The notes below the pieces were generated by a model. That model was not told the origin of the DNA. It saw only the letters and a list, made by a program, of their open reading frames with translations, and searched no databases. The position numbers and the translations under genes are program-made. From positions 1 to 29,822 of the forward strand of contig CAAELX010000010.1 in NCBI GenBank assembly GCA_900756925.1: a stretch of 29,822 nt of DNA. The letters run 5' to 3'. Below, one piece after another: positions 1 through 8,280 of the stretch; the first letter of the stretch is position 1; every line of letters starts with the position of its first letter. This stretch comes from an uncultured Roseburia sp. Its GTDB lineage: Bacteria > Bacillota > Clostridia > Lachnospirales > Lachnospiraceae.

Positions 1-53
1 AAAATCTGTAACTGATACTGAGGGGATTCGGACACAGGATAGTAAAGAAGAAA

Positions 54-80
54 ATGCCGCGTGAGCGGCATGATTTTTCT
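54..80 (+). terminator. Hairpin with T-rich tail ahead of nfnA
   Basis: ATGCCGC (54-60) and GCGGCAT (65-71) form a perfect 7-bp stem with a GTGA loop, followed by GATTTTTCTTT. It reads as a Rho-independent terminator for a gene upstream of the window, or as an attenuator in the nfnA leader. The nfnA ribosome site begins only about 20 bases after the stem, and I see no room for a separate promoter in between, so some read-through or a regulatory role is likely. Confidence 0.6.
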
Positions 81-102
81 TTGGAAAAACAAGGAGGAAA
101 TT

Positions 103-984
103 ATGTATCCAATCGTAAGAAGAGAAAAGCTGGCAGATAAGATTTATCTTATGGATGTCAAAGCTCCCCGTGTTGCGCAGTACTGCGAACCGGGACAGTT
201 TGTTATTGTGAAGATCGATGAGGAGGGAGAGCGTATTCCGCTTACCATCTGCGATTACAATCGCGAAGAGGGAACGATCACTATTGTATTCCAGACCGTA
301 GGTGCTTCCACAGAGCGTATGGTTTCTTTACAGGAAGGGGATGCATTCGAAGACTTTGTCGGACCACTTGGATGTCCATCCGACCTGATTCACGAAGAGA
401 TCGAAGAGCTGAAGAAGAAAAAGATTTTATTCGTAGCCGGTGGTGTCGGAACAGCACCTGTTTACCCACAGGTAAAATGGCTGCACGAGCACGGCGTAGA
501 CTGTGATGTCATCATGGGATCCCGTAATAAAGAGTTACTGATCTTAGAAGAGGAAATGAAAGCAGTCGCAACGAACCTTTATGTGACAACCGATGACGGT
601 TCCTACGGATTCAAGGGAACTGGAACGGCACAGCTTCAGGAACTGTGGGACAACGGAAAGCGCTATGACCACTGTGTGGCGATCGGACCGATGATTATGA
701 TGAAGTTTGTCTGTAAGCTGACGAAGGAGCTTGGTATCCCGACCGTTGTATCCATGAACCCGATCATGGTAGACGGAACTGGTATGTGCGGTGCGTGCCG
801 CCTTGTTGTAGGGGATGAGGTGAAGTTCGCATGCGTAGACGGACCGGAGTTTGACGGACATCTGGTAGATTTCGACCAGGCGATGAGAAGACAGGCTCAG
901 TATAAGACCGAAGAGGGCAGAGCGATGTTAAAGCTTAAAGAGGGCGAGACACATCACGGCGGATGCGGCAACTGCGCAGACTAG
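103..984 (+). CDS. nfnA: NfnA-type FAD/NAD-binding, [2Fe-2S] subunit (sulfide dehydrogenase/PyrK-like)
   Basis: A 293-aa protein of the ferredoxin-NADP reductase/PyrK superfamily. The N-terminal half is a flavin-binding barrel (RIPLTICDYN). The middle is a nucleotide-binding domain with GGVGTAPVYPQVKWL. The C-terminal part holds iron-sulfur ligands at Cys229, Cys232 and Cys244, with Asp224 just before them; a three-Cys plus one-Asp [2Fe-2S] site is, as I recall, known for NfnA. The tail HHGGCGNCAD adds two more cysteines. The downstream neighbour is the matching large subunit, so this is most likely the small subunit of NADH-dependent ferredoxin:NADP+ oxidoreductase, a cytoplasmic electron-bifurcating complex. 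The ATG at 103 follows AAGGAGG at 91-97; a GTG further upstream would put its codons inside the hairpin at 54-71. A PyrK-like or sulfide dehydrogenase subunit is the alternative. Confidence 0.85.
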   Translation: MYPIVRREKLADKIYLMDVKAPRVAQYCEPGQFVIVKIDEEGERIPLTICDYNREEGTITIVFQTVGASTERMVSLQEGDAFEDFVGPLGCPSDLIHEEIEELKKKKILFVAGGVGTAPVYPQVKWLHEHGVDCDVIMGSRNKELLILEEEMKAVATNLYVTTDDGSYGFKGTGTAQLQELWDNGKRYDHCVAIGPMIMMKFVCKLTKELGIPTVVSMNPIMVDGTGMCGACRLVVGDEVKFACVDGPEFDGHLVDFDQAMRRQAQYKTEEGRAMLKLKEGETHHGGCGNCAD

Positions 985-1046
985 GACAGAAAAGTACAGG
1001 GTGCTGTCAGACAGATGACACATCTGATAGAATCAGGAGGAAGAAA

Positions 1047-2435
1047 ATGGACGTATTAACAAGAGTTCCGGTTCGTGAGCAGGAGCCAGCTGTTCGTGCA
1101 GCGAATTTTGAGGAAGTATGTTTAGGATATAATGAAGAAGAAGCAATGGCAGAGGCAGCCCGCTGCCTAAACTGCAAGAATGCACAGTGTATGAAAGGAT
1201 GCCCGGTTTCCATCAATATTCCAGCATTTATCGCAGAGGTGAAGGAAGGTAACTTCGAGGCTGCTTACCATATTATCAGTGAGTCAAGTGCTCTTCCGGC
1301 AGTCTGCGGCCGTGTATGTCCGCAGGAGACACAGTGTGAGGGAAAGTGTATCCGTGGATTCAAAGGAGATCCGGTATCCATCGGCAAGTTAGAGAGATTC
1401 GTAGCTGACTGGGCAAGAGAGCACGGCATTAAGCCGAAGAAAGCAGAGAAGATGAATGGACACAAAGTGGCAGTTATCGGATCCGGCCCGGCTGGTCTTA
1501 CCTGTGCAGGAGATCTTGCAAAGCTCGGTTACGAAGTAACTATTTTTGAAGCGTTACATCAGGCAGGAGGTGTATTAGTATACGGTATTCCGGAGTTCCG
1601 TCTTCCAAAGCAGAAGGTTGTTGCCGCTGAGGTGGAGAATGTAAAAGCACTCGGCGTTAAGATTGAGACAAACGTTGTCATCGGTAAATCTGTTACGATT
1701 GATGAGCTGATGGAGAACGAGGGATTCGAGGCAGTCTTTATCGGATCCGGAGCAGGACTTCCAAGATTCATGGGAATCCCTGGTGAGCAGGCAATGGGAG
1801 TCTTTTCTGCCAATGAGTTCCTGACAAGAAATAATCTCATGAAGGCATTCTTAGACAGCTACGACACACCGATCAAGGCTGGAAAGAAGGTCATCGTTGT
1901 CGGTGGCGGTAACGTTGCGATGGATGCTGCAAGAACGGCGAGAAGACTTGGCGCAGAGGTACATATTGTATACCGTCGTGGCGAGGAAGAACTTCCAGCA
2001 CGTAAAGAGGAAGTACACCATGCAAAAGAGGAAGGCATCATCTTCGATCTGTTACAGAATCCGACAGAGCTGTTAGTAGACGAGAACGGTTGTGTAAAGG
2101 GCGCAAGAGTCATAAAGATGGAACTTGGCGAGCCAGACGCATCCGGAAGAAGAAGCCCGGTAGAGATTCCGGGATCCGAATATGAGATCGAGGCAGATAC
2201 CGTGATCATGTCACTCGGAACTTCCCCAAACCCGTTAATCTCTTCTACGACAAAGGGACTTGACATCAACCGCAGAAAATGCATCATCGCCGAGGATGAG
2301 ACCGGTGCAACTTCCAAGGAAGGTGTATATGCCGGTGGAGATGCAGTAACAGGCGCCGCAACCGTTATCCTCGCCATGGGAGCAGGAAAAGCGGCTGCAA
2401 AGGGAATTGACGAATACTTAAGCAAGAAACAATAG
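1047..2435 (+). CDS. nfnB: NfnB / glutamate synthase small-chain-like NADPH flavoprotein
   Basis: A 462-aa protein of the GltD/NfnB family, often annotated gltA in clostridia. N-terminal cysteines C40, C43, C48 and C52 (CLNCKNAQCMKGC), then CGRVCPQETQCEGKCI, form the two [4Fe-4S] sites. The FAD dinucleotide fold is at G145-S-G-P-A-G150, and the NADPH fold begins at about G286 (VVGGGNVAMDAARTARRLG). The C-terminal YAGGDAVTGAATVILAMG closes the flavin domain. With nfnA upstream it should transfer hydride from NADPH and bifurcate electrons to NAD+ and ferredoxin, or run in reverse. The start at 1047 has AGGAGG at 1035-1040. An in-frame upstream extension overlaps the end of nfnA and lacks family sequence. 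The gap to nfnA is 62 bp and the two are probably one operon. No large glutamate synthase subunit is nearby, which favours Nfn over GltBD. Confidence 0.87.
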   Translation: MDVLTRVPVREQEPAVRAANFEEVCLGYNEEEAMAEAARCLNCKNAQCMKGCPVSINIPAFIAEVKEGNFEAAYHIISESSALPAVCGRVCPQETQCEGKCIRGFKGDPVSIGKLERFVADWAREHGIKPKKAEKMNGHKVAVIGSGPAGLTCAGDLAKLGYEVTIFEALHQAGGVLVYGIPEFRLPKQKVVAAEVENVKALGVKIETNVVIGKSVTIDELMENEGFEAVFIGSGAGLPRFMGIPGEQAMGVFSANEFLTRNNLMKAFLDSYDTPIKAGKKVIVVGGGNVAMDAARTARRLGAEVHIVYRRGEEELPARKEEVHHAKEEGIIFDLLQNPTELLVDENGCVKGARVIKMELGEPDASGRRSPVEIPGSEYEIEADTVIMSLGTSPNPLISSTTKGLDINRRKCIIAEDETGATSKEGVYAGGDAVTGAATVILAMGAGKAAAKGIDEYLSKKQ

Positions 2436-2503
2436 AAGGAACACTTCGCGAACATTTCTATTGACATGAAGAAAGTCGGCAGTAATACTTGTTCATAAAA
2501 GAT

Positions 2504-2550
2504 AATCCTGCGAGACAAAAGAGAAATTCTTTTGTCTCGCAGGATTTTTT
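2504..2550 (+). terminator. Strong Rho-independent terminator after nfnAB
   Basis: AATCCTGCGAGACAAAAG (2504-2521) pairs perfectly over 18 bp with its reverse complement at 2529-2546, around a 7-nt loop, followed by a run of six T (2545-2550). It ends the nfnAB transcript. Confidence 0.95.
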
Positions 2551-2785
2551 GAATGGAAGAAAAAATACCACAAGACATATCATACAGACAGAACCACCTG
2601 AAGACGCGCCCAACAGAAAAAGCAAAGGAAGGCGCTATGAGCGGTTGCAATTATAAAAAAAATCTAAATAATCCGAAATGTTTCTTAAACATTTGCAATC
2701 CGGTTTCTTTTTTGAAAAATATGGGTATACTGAAAGTGATAATACAGACGGAAAAAGAGCAGATGTGGAAGGAAAGCAGGACAGG
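2551..2785 (+). other. Leader region of the P-type ATPase gene
   Basis: No convincing gene lies here. The visible structures are a perfect dyad at 2676-2694 (AAATGTTT, CTT, AAACATTT) and a possible -10 TATACT at 2726-2731, preceded about 16 bases earlier by a poor -35. The stretch after 2740 is purine-rich. The dyad is operator-like, but I cannot assign a regulator. Confidence 0.4.
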
Positions 2786-5407
2786 ATGCAGGAGACAGAG
2801 AACCAGGCAGGGCAGCCGACACAAAAGAGGAAAGCAGGGAAGAGAGAGCAGATGAACTGGAAATGGAGCAGCAGACGGGAAAAAAACAGCGAGAAACAGA
2901 AAACGGGAGCACACAGAAGGGAAACGCATGCTAAGGGAGAGTCGGAATCCGTGGAAGCAGGGCAGGCATCTGACCTCACCCGCGTGCAGGCATCCCCTGA
3001 GACCGGACTTACCGCCGCACAGGTGCAGGAGAGGAAAGCGTGCGGATGCACGAATGAGAAGGTAGATTCCTCCACAAAGACAACGGCAGAGATTGTAAAA
3101 TCAAATGTTTTTACTTATTTTAACCTGATTTTCCTGATCATTGCCATTCTGCTGATTCTGGTGGGATCGTTCCGGGATCTGACTTTTCTGCCGATCATCA
3201 TCGCCAACACGCTGATCGGAATCATACAGGAACTGCGGTCAAAGAAAGTACTCGATGACCTGGCACTGTTAAATACACCGAAGGTGACCGTGATAAGGGA
3301 TGGAAAGCGGACACAGGTCGTACCGGAGGAACTGGTACTTGATGATATCATCGAGCTGTCCGCGGGCAATCAGATCCCGGCGGATGCGGTCGTTGTTTCC
3401 GGAATGGTGACGGTGAATGAGGCACTTATCACAGGTGAAACAGACGAGATCGGAAAAGGGGAGGAGGAAGCTCTTCTCTCGGGAAGCTTTGTTGTGTCAG
3501 GAAGCTGTGTGGCGCGGTTGGAAAAAGTCGGGAAGGACGCATACATAGCAGGACTGATGCTGCAGGCGACGAAGGCGAAGGAAGGGGAACAGTCTGAGAT
3601 GATCCGTTCCTTAAACCGTCTTGTGAAAGCGGTTGGCGTTATTATTATCCCGGTAGGTGCAGTCCTTTTTGCACAGCAGTATCTGATTGCGGGAACTCCG
3701 TTAAGGGAGAGCGTTACTGGCATGGTAGCAGCAATTCTCGGCATGATTCCGGAAGGGCTTTATCTGTTAGCGAGTGTGGCGATGGTTGTGTCTGTTATGC
3801 GGCTTGGCAGACAGAAAGTGCTGGTGCATGACATGAAGTGCATCGAGACATTGGCGAGAGTCAATGTGCTCTGCGTGGACAAGACAGGAACGATTACGGT
3901 GCCGGAGATGGAGGTCGCGCAGTTTGTGCTGCCGGAAGAGCTTTCAGCAGCATGGAAAGATGCCGTGGAAGAAGCGCCGGAAGCGCATACGGGTGCAGAG
4001 GATGCAGCAAAGACTATCGCAGAAGACAAACAGAGGGCAGCAGCACTGTTAGCAGACTGTGTGGCAGCTCTTCCGTGTGACAATGCGACAATGGAAGCGC
4101 TACAAAAGTATTTTACAGTAGAGGGAAAGAAGAAACGGGTGCAGAAGGTCTTCCCGTTCTCCTCTGAGGTGAAATACAGCGGAGCCATTTTAGACGGCAC
4201 CTCCTATGTGATCGGCGCGCCGGAGTTCGTGTTAAGGGAAGATTATGGAACATGGCAGAGCGGGATCGAGGCATACAGTGCAAGAGGATACCGGGTGCTC
4301 GTTTTTGCGGAATACGAAGGGGAGCTTGACGGAAAGAAGCTGACAGAAAAAGCACGTCCGTGTGCGTTTATGATGTTGAATAATGCGATCCGGGAGGGAG
4401 CTATTGATACGTTTACTTATTTTGCAAAGCGCGGCGTGGAGGTGAAAGTCATCTCCGGGGACAATCCGGTCACGGTGTCAGAGATTGCAAAGAAGGCGGG
4501 CATCCGCCATGCGGAAAAATACGTGGACGCAGCTTCTTTACAGAGCGAGGAGGCAGTGCGGCGGGCAGCTTCTAAGTATACTGTATTCGGCAGAGTGACG
4601 CCGGAGCAGAAGCGCATTTTAGTGCATGCCTTAAAGGACGAGGGAAAGACGGTTGCAATGACCGGAGACGGTGTGAACGATATTCTGGCATTGAAAGATG
4701 CCGACTGTAGTATTGCCATGGCATCGGGAAGTGATGCGGCGTCCCAGGTATCCCAGCTTGTACTGTTAGATAATGATTTCAACAAGATGCCGTCCGTTGT
4801 TATGGAGGGCAGGAGAGTGGTCAACAACATTGAGCGGACAGCGAGCCTGTATCTTGTAAAAAATATTTTCTCCCTGCTGCTTGCAATCTTCTCGATGAGT
4901 GTCATGTTAGACTATCCGTTAGAGCCGTCACAGGTGTCCTTAATCAGTATGTTTACGATCGGAATCCCGTCGTTCTTCCTGGCATTAGAGCCGAATAAGA
5001 ACCAGATACGCGGACATTTTCTGACGAATGTGCTTGTGAAGGCGCTTCCGGCGGGACTTACCGATTTTGCTGTGGTGAGTGGACTCGTGATCTTCTGCCG
5101 GGAGTTTGGCGTGGATGCCGCGTGTGTTTCAACCTCGTGTACGATCCTTGTGGCGGTCGTCGGTTTTATGATCTTATACAGGATCGCAAAACCAATGACC
5201 GTACCGCATGCAATTCTTGTGGCATCCATGGTGATCGGCTGGCTGTTCTGCATGCTTTTTGTGAGCCGCTTATTTGCAATCACGGAGATATCGAGACAAT
5301 GTGCAATGCTGATGGTGATCTTTGCGATTATTACGGAACCGGTGTTACGGTATCTGTCGATGTTAGTGGAAGGACTCCATAAGTGGGGACAGAAACTGAA
5401 ATTTTGA
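2786..5407 (+). CDS. P-type cation-transporting ATPase (HAD superfamily)
   Basis: About 873 aa from ATG 2786. The E1-E2 ATPase signatures are in order: actuator-domain TGE (residues 216-218), membrane helix 4 with IPEGLY (P322), phosphorylation motif DKTGTIT (D365), and hinge GDGVND (D628), followed by six C-terminal membrane helices. It pumps cations across the cytoplasmic membrane at the cost of ATP. The PEGL membrane motif is shared with Ca2+-type pumps such as CtpE; there is no N-terminal heavy-metal CxxC domain, so calcium or a similar cation is likelier than copper or zinc. The start is uncertain. The open frame extends to 2678, but that ATG sits inside a dyad upstream of the likely -10. 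ATG 2852 is another option. The first roughly 100 residues are Lys/Glu/Gln/Arg-rich, weakly constrained and probably disordered. Confidence 0.88.
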   Translation: MQETENQAGQPTQKRKAGKREQMNWKWSSRREKNSEKQKTGAHRRETHAKGESESVEAGQASDLTRVQASPETGLTAAQVQERKACGCTNEKVDSSTKTTAEIVKSNVFTYFNLIFLIIAILLILVGSFRDLTFLPIIIANTLIGIIQELRSKKVLDDLALLNTPKVTVIRDGKRTQVVPEELVLDDIIELSAGNQIPADAVVVSGMVTVNEALITGETDEIGKGEEEALLSGSFVVSGSCVARLEKVGKDAYIAGLMLQATKAKEGEQSEMIRSLNRLVKAVGVIIIPVGAVLFAQQYLIAGTPLRESVTGMVAAILGMIPEGLYLLASVAMVVSVMRLGRQKVLVHDMKCIETLARVNVLCVDKTGTITVPEMEVAQFVLPEELSAAWKDAVEEAPEAHTGAEDAAKTIAEDKQRAAALLADCVAALPCDNATMEALQKYFTVEGKKKRVQKVFPFSSEVKYSGAILDGTSYVIGAPEFVLREDYGTWQSGIEAYSARGYRVLVFAEYEGELDGKKLTEKARPCAFMMLNNAIREGAIDTFTYFAKRGVEVKVISGDNPVTVSEIAKKAGIRHAEKYVDAASLQSEEAVRRAASKYTVFGRVTPEQKRILVHALKDEGKTVAMTGDGVNDILALKDADCSIAMASGSDAASQVSQLVLLDNDFNKMPSVVMEGRRVVNNIERTASLYLVKNIFSLLLAIFSMSVMLDYPLEPSQVSLISMFTIGIPSFFLALEPNKNQIRGHFLTNVLVKALPAGLTDFAVVSGLVIFCREFGVDAACVSTSCTILVAVVGFMILYRIAKPMTVPHAILVASMVIGWLFCMLFVSRLFAITEISRQCAMLMVIFAIITEPVLRYLSMLVEGLHKWGQKLKF

Positions 5408-5421
5408 CAGGCACTTCTTTT

Positions 5422-5435
5422 GCCGGACATCCGGC
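5422..5435. other. Small hairpin between convergent genes
   Basis: GCCGGA, CA, TCCGGC lies between the converging ATPase and MATE genes. The stem is short and has no T tract on the plus strand after it, so it is only a weak candidate for a shared terminator. Confidence 0.25.
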
Positions 5436-5489
5436 GGAGGGCATATCAGACACAGGAGATTTATGATTCACGACAATTGAAGGATCAGA

Positions 5490-6824
5490 TCAGGCAGGGG
5501 AACGCATTTTATGTTCCCAGATAAAATAAGTTACAATCAGCAGAATTCCTGTAACAAGCCAGGTGATCGGGCTTGCAAGCCGCACAGCCCAGTAGCCAAA
5601 AGGCTTTAAGGTGATGGCGATGACAATAATCCGGCTGATCATTTCCACAACGCCGCTGAGCATCGGGATAAGCCCGCGGTTAAGCCCCTGTAAGGCATTT
5701 CGATACAGGAAGATCCAGGCGAGCGGAAGCGTGCAGAAGCTGATCGTGTTTAAGTATTGCATGGCATAATCGAAGATCTCCTCAGAAGGGTTGCTTACGA
5801 ACCAGCTCACGATGAAGCGTCCGCCGAAAACGCAGAGTGCGGAAGCGGCAGCTGCGATGAAAAAGCAGATGTAGAAGCCCTTCTTCATGCCCTCGTAAAT
5901 ACGGTCGTATTTTCCGGCACCGAGATTCTGCCCACAGTAGGTTGCAATGGCAGTACCGAGTGTCGGCATCGTCTGGGTGGCAAGATTTTCCACCTTGGAG
6001 GCAGCGGTAAAGGCTGCGACCACACTCGAACCGAAAATATTGACAGCTCCCTGCAAAATCATTGTTCCAATGGCAGTAATAGAATAATTCAATGCCATCG
6101 GGATGCCGATATAAAGCATATTGAAGACTCCCTGCCTGTCGAGGTAGTAATCTTGTCTGGATGTCTTTAAAATATCAAATTTACGGAACATATAAAGGAA
6201 ACAGAGCAGTGCCGAGACACCCTGCGCGATAATCGTCGCATAGGCGGCACCGGCGGTGCCAAGCTTCACCACAACAATGAAGAAAAGATCCAGCACGATA
6301 TTTAAGAACGAGGACAGAATCAGAAAATAAAGTGGTGTTTTGCTGTCCCCGATCCCGCGCAGAATACCGGAAGCGACATTGTAGGACATCGTGAGAATGA
6401 TACCGGCGAAAATGATTTTAATGTAGCGGTCTGCAAGGGATAAAATATTGTCCGGTGTCTTCATCAGGATCAGAAGCTGCTTAGATGCCGCAAAGGTCGG
6501 AACCGTGAGAAGTACGGAAACAATGAAGGTGAGCATGAGCGAGAGCGCAACGTAGTGGCGGAGCAGCCTATTATCCTTCGCGCCGAACGCATGGGAAATC
6601 ATAACGCCGAAGCCCTGCGCAATCCCGTTCGCAAACCCAAGTACAAGAAACATCAGGCAGCCGGTGGAACCGACTGCCGCTAAAGCATCTTCGCCGAGAT
6701 ACTGTCCGACGATGATCGTATCTACCATATTATAGAACTGCTGAAAAACATTCCCGAGCAGAACCGGCAGGGAAAAAAGCAGGATAATCTTAAGCGGATT
6801 ACCTGAAGTCATATCTTTGGACAT
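5490..6824 (-). CDS. MATE family multidrug/cation efflux transporter
   Basis: A 444-aa integral membrane protein with about 12 hydrophobic helices arranged as two similar halves. The N-terminal signature is SLPVLLGNVFQQFYNMVDTI, followed by VGQYLGEDALAAVG, typical of MATE exporters, which expel drugs or organic cations using a Na+ or H+ gradient. The second half carries the matching GTAIATYCGQNLGAGKYDR motif. The ATG at 6824 has an AAGGAG site (complement of 6835-6840) that overlaps the aroC stop codon, so it is co-transcribed and probably translationally coupled to aroC. Its substrate cannot be read from sequence. Linkage to aroC suggests no more than shared expression. Confidence 0.9.
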   Translation of the reverse strand: MSKDMTSGNPLKIILLFSLPVLLGNVFQQFYNMVDTIIVGQYLGEDALAAVGSTGCLMFLVLGFANGIAQGFGVMISHAFGAKDNRLLRHYVALSLMLTFIVSVLLTVPTFAASKQLLILMKTPDNILSLADRYIKIIFAGIILTMSYNVASGILRGIGDSKTPLYFLILSSFLNIVLDLFFIVVVKLGTAGAAYATIIAQGVSALLCFLYMFRKFDILKTSRQDYYLDRQGVFNMLYIGIPMALNYSITAIGTMILQGAVNIFGSSVVAAFTAASKVENLATQTMPTLGTAIATYCGQNLGAGKYDRIYEGMKKGFYICFFIAAAASALCVFGGRFIVSWFVSNPSEEIFDYAMQYLNTISFCTLPLAWIFLYRNALQGLNRGLIPMLSGVVEMISRIIVIAITLKPFGYWAVRLASPITWLVTGILLIVTYFIWEHKMRSPA

Positions 6825-6838
6825 ATCTTAAAAACTCC

Positions 6839-7942
6839 TTAACGTTTATAGAATGAGAGAATGGAATCCATGCGGGCACTCATATTGACGAGCATGGCAT
6901 CTAAAATGGTGATCGCAGCCATGGATTCGACAACGACAACCGCGCGTGGAACGATGATCGGGTCATGCCGCCCGTGGATGTTAATGTCAATCTCTTCCCC
7001 GGCTTTGTTGACGGTGTGCTGGGTTGCGGAGATCGAAGGGGTCGGTTTGATGCTGGCGCAAAGCAGAATATTTGAGCCGTCACTCATGCCGCCTAAGATG
7101 CCTCCGGCATGATTTGTTTTTTTCCCAACAGTTCCATCTGCGTTGATACAGAAGTCATCATTATTCGTTTTTCCGGTTGCCCTTGCGGCATCAAATCCGT
7201 CACCGATCTCAAAGCCTTTTACAGCACCGATGGACATAATGGCTTTGGCAAGATTGGCATTTAATTTTTCAAAAACGGGATCGCCGATCCCAGCAGGAAC
7301 GCCGGTTACAATGCATTCCACCACGCCTCCACAGGAATTCTGGTCTGCAATACAGGCGTCTAAGTAAGCCATGGCATTTTCGGCGGCATCGGCATCCGGC
7401 ATATAGACAGGATTGTTGGAAATCTCTGCTGCATCAAAGTGCTGCTCGTTGATGTGGATGGGTCCGATCGATTTTGTATAAGTCGTGAAATGGATGCCAA
7501 GCTGTTCTAAAATCCTGACAGCGATGGCACCGGCAGCAACACGTCCGATTGTCTCACGGCCGGAGGAACGCCCACCGCCGCGGTAATCACGGAAGCCGTA
7601 CTTCGCGTCGAATGTATAGTCCGCATGCCCCGGTCTGTAATAGGACGCGATCTCGCTGTAGTCTTTGGATTTCTGGTTCTGATTGTACACGATCAGGGAG
7701 ATCGGGGTCCCGGTTGTCTTCCCTTCGAATACGCCGGATAAAATTTCTACCGCATCCGCCTCCTGGCGTGGGGTCGTGAACTTCGACTGTCCCGGTTTCC
7801 TGCGGTTTAAAAACTTCTGGATGTCTTCCTCACAGAGAGCGAGTCCTGCCGGACATCCGTCCACGACGACACCAAGCCCCTTTCCGTGGGATTCTCCCCA
7901 GGTTGTGATTTTAAAAATAGTTCCAAATGTGGATCCTGCCAT
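6839..7942 (-). CDS. aroC: Chorismate synthase
   Basis: A 367-aa cytoplasmic enzyme converting 5-enolpyruvylshikimate-3-phosphate to chorismate with reduced FMN. Signature sequences are GESHG (16-20), RRKPGQS (48-54), RPGHAD (103-108), RGGGRSSGRETIGR (121-134), the glycine-rich GGILGGMSDG and HGRHDP near the C-terminus. Length is normal for the family. ATG 7942 is preceded by AGGAGGT (complement of 7951-7957); the much longer open frame upstream is non-coding leader. It diverges from aroA, which makes its substrate. A good minus-strand promoter lies at 8036-8064. The MATE gene follows in the same transcript. Confidence 0.97.
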   Translation of the reverse strand: MAGSTFGTIFKITTWGESHGKGLGVVVDGCPAGLALCEEDIQKFLNRRKPGQSKFTTPRQEADAVEILSGVFEGKTTGTPISLIVYNQNQKSKDYSEIASYYRPGHADYTFDAKYGFRDYRGGGRSSGRETIGRVAAGAIAVRILEQLGIHFTTYTKSIGPIHINEQHFDAAEISNNPVYMPDADAAENAMAYLDACIADQNSCGGVVECIVTGVPAGIGDPVFEKLNANLAKAIMSIGAVKGFEIGDGFDAARATGKTNNDDFCINADGTVGKKTNHAGGILGGMSDGSNILLCASIKPTPSISATQHTVNKAGEEIDINIHGRHDPIIVPRAVVVVESMAAITILDAMLVNMSARMDSILSFYKR

Positions 7943-7973
7943 AGTAAGGCACCTCCTGAAATTATAATAGAAA

Positions 7974-7997
7974 CAAACCGCCGTGCCGGGCAGTTTG
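7974..7997 (-). other. Hairpin in aroC leader
   Basis: On the minus strand AAACTGCC pairs with GGCGGTTT (plus coordinates 7975-7982 and 7989-7996) with one G-U pair and a 6-nt loop. It ends about 17 bases upstream of the aroC ribosome site. There is no T tract, so it is a leader structure rather than a terminator. Confidence 0.45.
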
Positions 7998-8035
7998 TGA
8001 TAGTAACGCAGTGAAATAATCATAGCTACAGATGC

Positions 8036-8064
8036 ATTATAAAAGATTTTACTTTGCGTGACAA
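8036..8064 (-). promoter_or_regulatory. Sigma-A-type promoter for aroC-MATE
   Basis: On the minus strand, -35 TTGTCA (8064-8059) and a perfect -10 TATAAT (8041-8036) are separated by 17 bases. Transcription would start near 8029, giving an aroC leader of roughly 87 nt. Confidence 0.75.
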
Positions 8065-8081
8065 CAAAAATATGGTAATAT
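8054..8081 (+). promoter_or_regulatory. Possible plus-strand promoter opposite the aroC promoter
   Basis: -35 TTGCGT (8054-8059) and -10 TAATAT (8076-8081) with a 16-base spacer. The predicted start near 8088 coincides with the first base of the folded RNA described at 8088-8232. Its -35 touches the minus-strand -35 (8059-8064), so the two promoters would compete or share a regulator. Confidence 0.5.
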
Positions 8082-8087
8082 ATGAAT

Positions 8088-8232
8088 ATTGTTTCTGAGA
8101 GTTCGCCCATACACTGTGATGGCCAGATTCCATGCCCGCATGAGAATCTGTCTGCCGCGGTGCGCAGAGGGAGGACCATCTGGGAATAAAAAGAAGCTGC
8201 GATTTTGTGAAAGCTGCGTAGAAACTAACAAT
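8088..8232 (+). ncRNA. Probable structured RNA, 6S-like layout or aroA leader
   Basis: The ends pair: GTTTCT (8091-8096) with AGAAAC (8220-8225), extended by ATT (8088-8090) with AAT (8230-8232) past a bulge. Inside is an unpaired 5' strand (GAGAGTTCGCCCATACACT), then stem GATGG/CCATC (8118-8122, 8176-8180) enclosing two hairpins: CAGATTCCATG with CATG-A-GAATCTG (8124-8150), and TCTGC-C-GC with GCGCAGA (8151-8168). The 3' side has AAGCTGCG repeated directly (8194-8201, 8211-8218). A closing stem, large bubble and distal stem, starting at the predicted transcription start, resemble 6S RNA, and the 5' end is reminiscent of the E. coli 6S beginning. No terminator follows, so an aroA 5' leader is equally possible. 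No protein frame is convincing here. Confidence 0.4.
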
Positions 8233-8280
8233 AAAAGTATAATAACAAAGTAATAAGTATAATATAAAAACGGAGGATTC

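Noticed and set aside
61..102. GTG start at 61 extending nfnA by 14 residues
   Set aside because: The extension is encoded by the hairpin and its T-rich tail, and ATG 103 has a strong AAGGAGG site at the right distance.
1859..2650. 263-aa open frame on the minus strand across nfnB and its terminator
   Set aside because: It runs antisense to a clear gene, crosses the terminator, and shows no recognisable domain; a shadow of nfnB codon bias.
2553..2855. 100-aa plus-strand frame after the nfnB terminator
   Set aside because: Composition is Lys/Arg/Gln-rich from purine-rich DNA, it has no ribosome site, and it overlaps the ATPase start in another frame.
8088..8232. SRP RNA or THF riboswitch at the aroC-aroA gap
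   Set aside because: The SRP apical motif (GGAAGGGAGCA-like) is not present and the THF riboswitch consensus does not fit; only the overall fold is supported.
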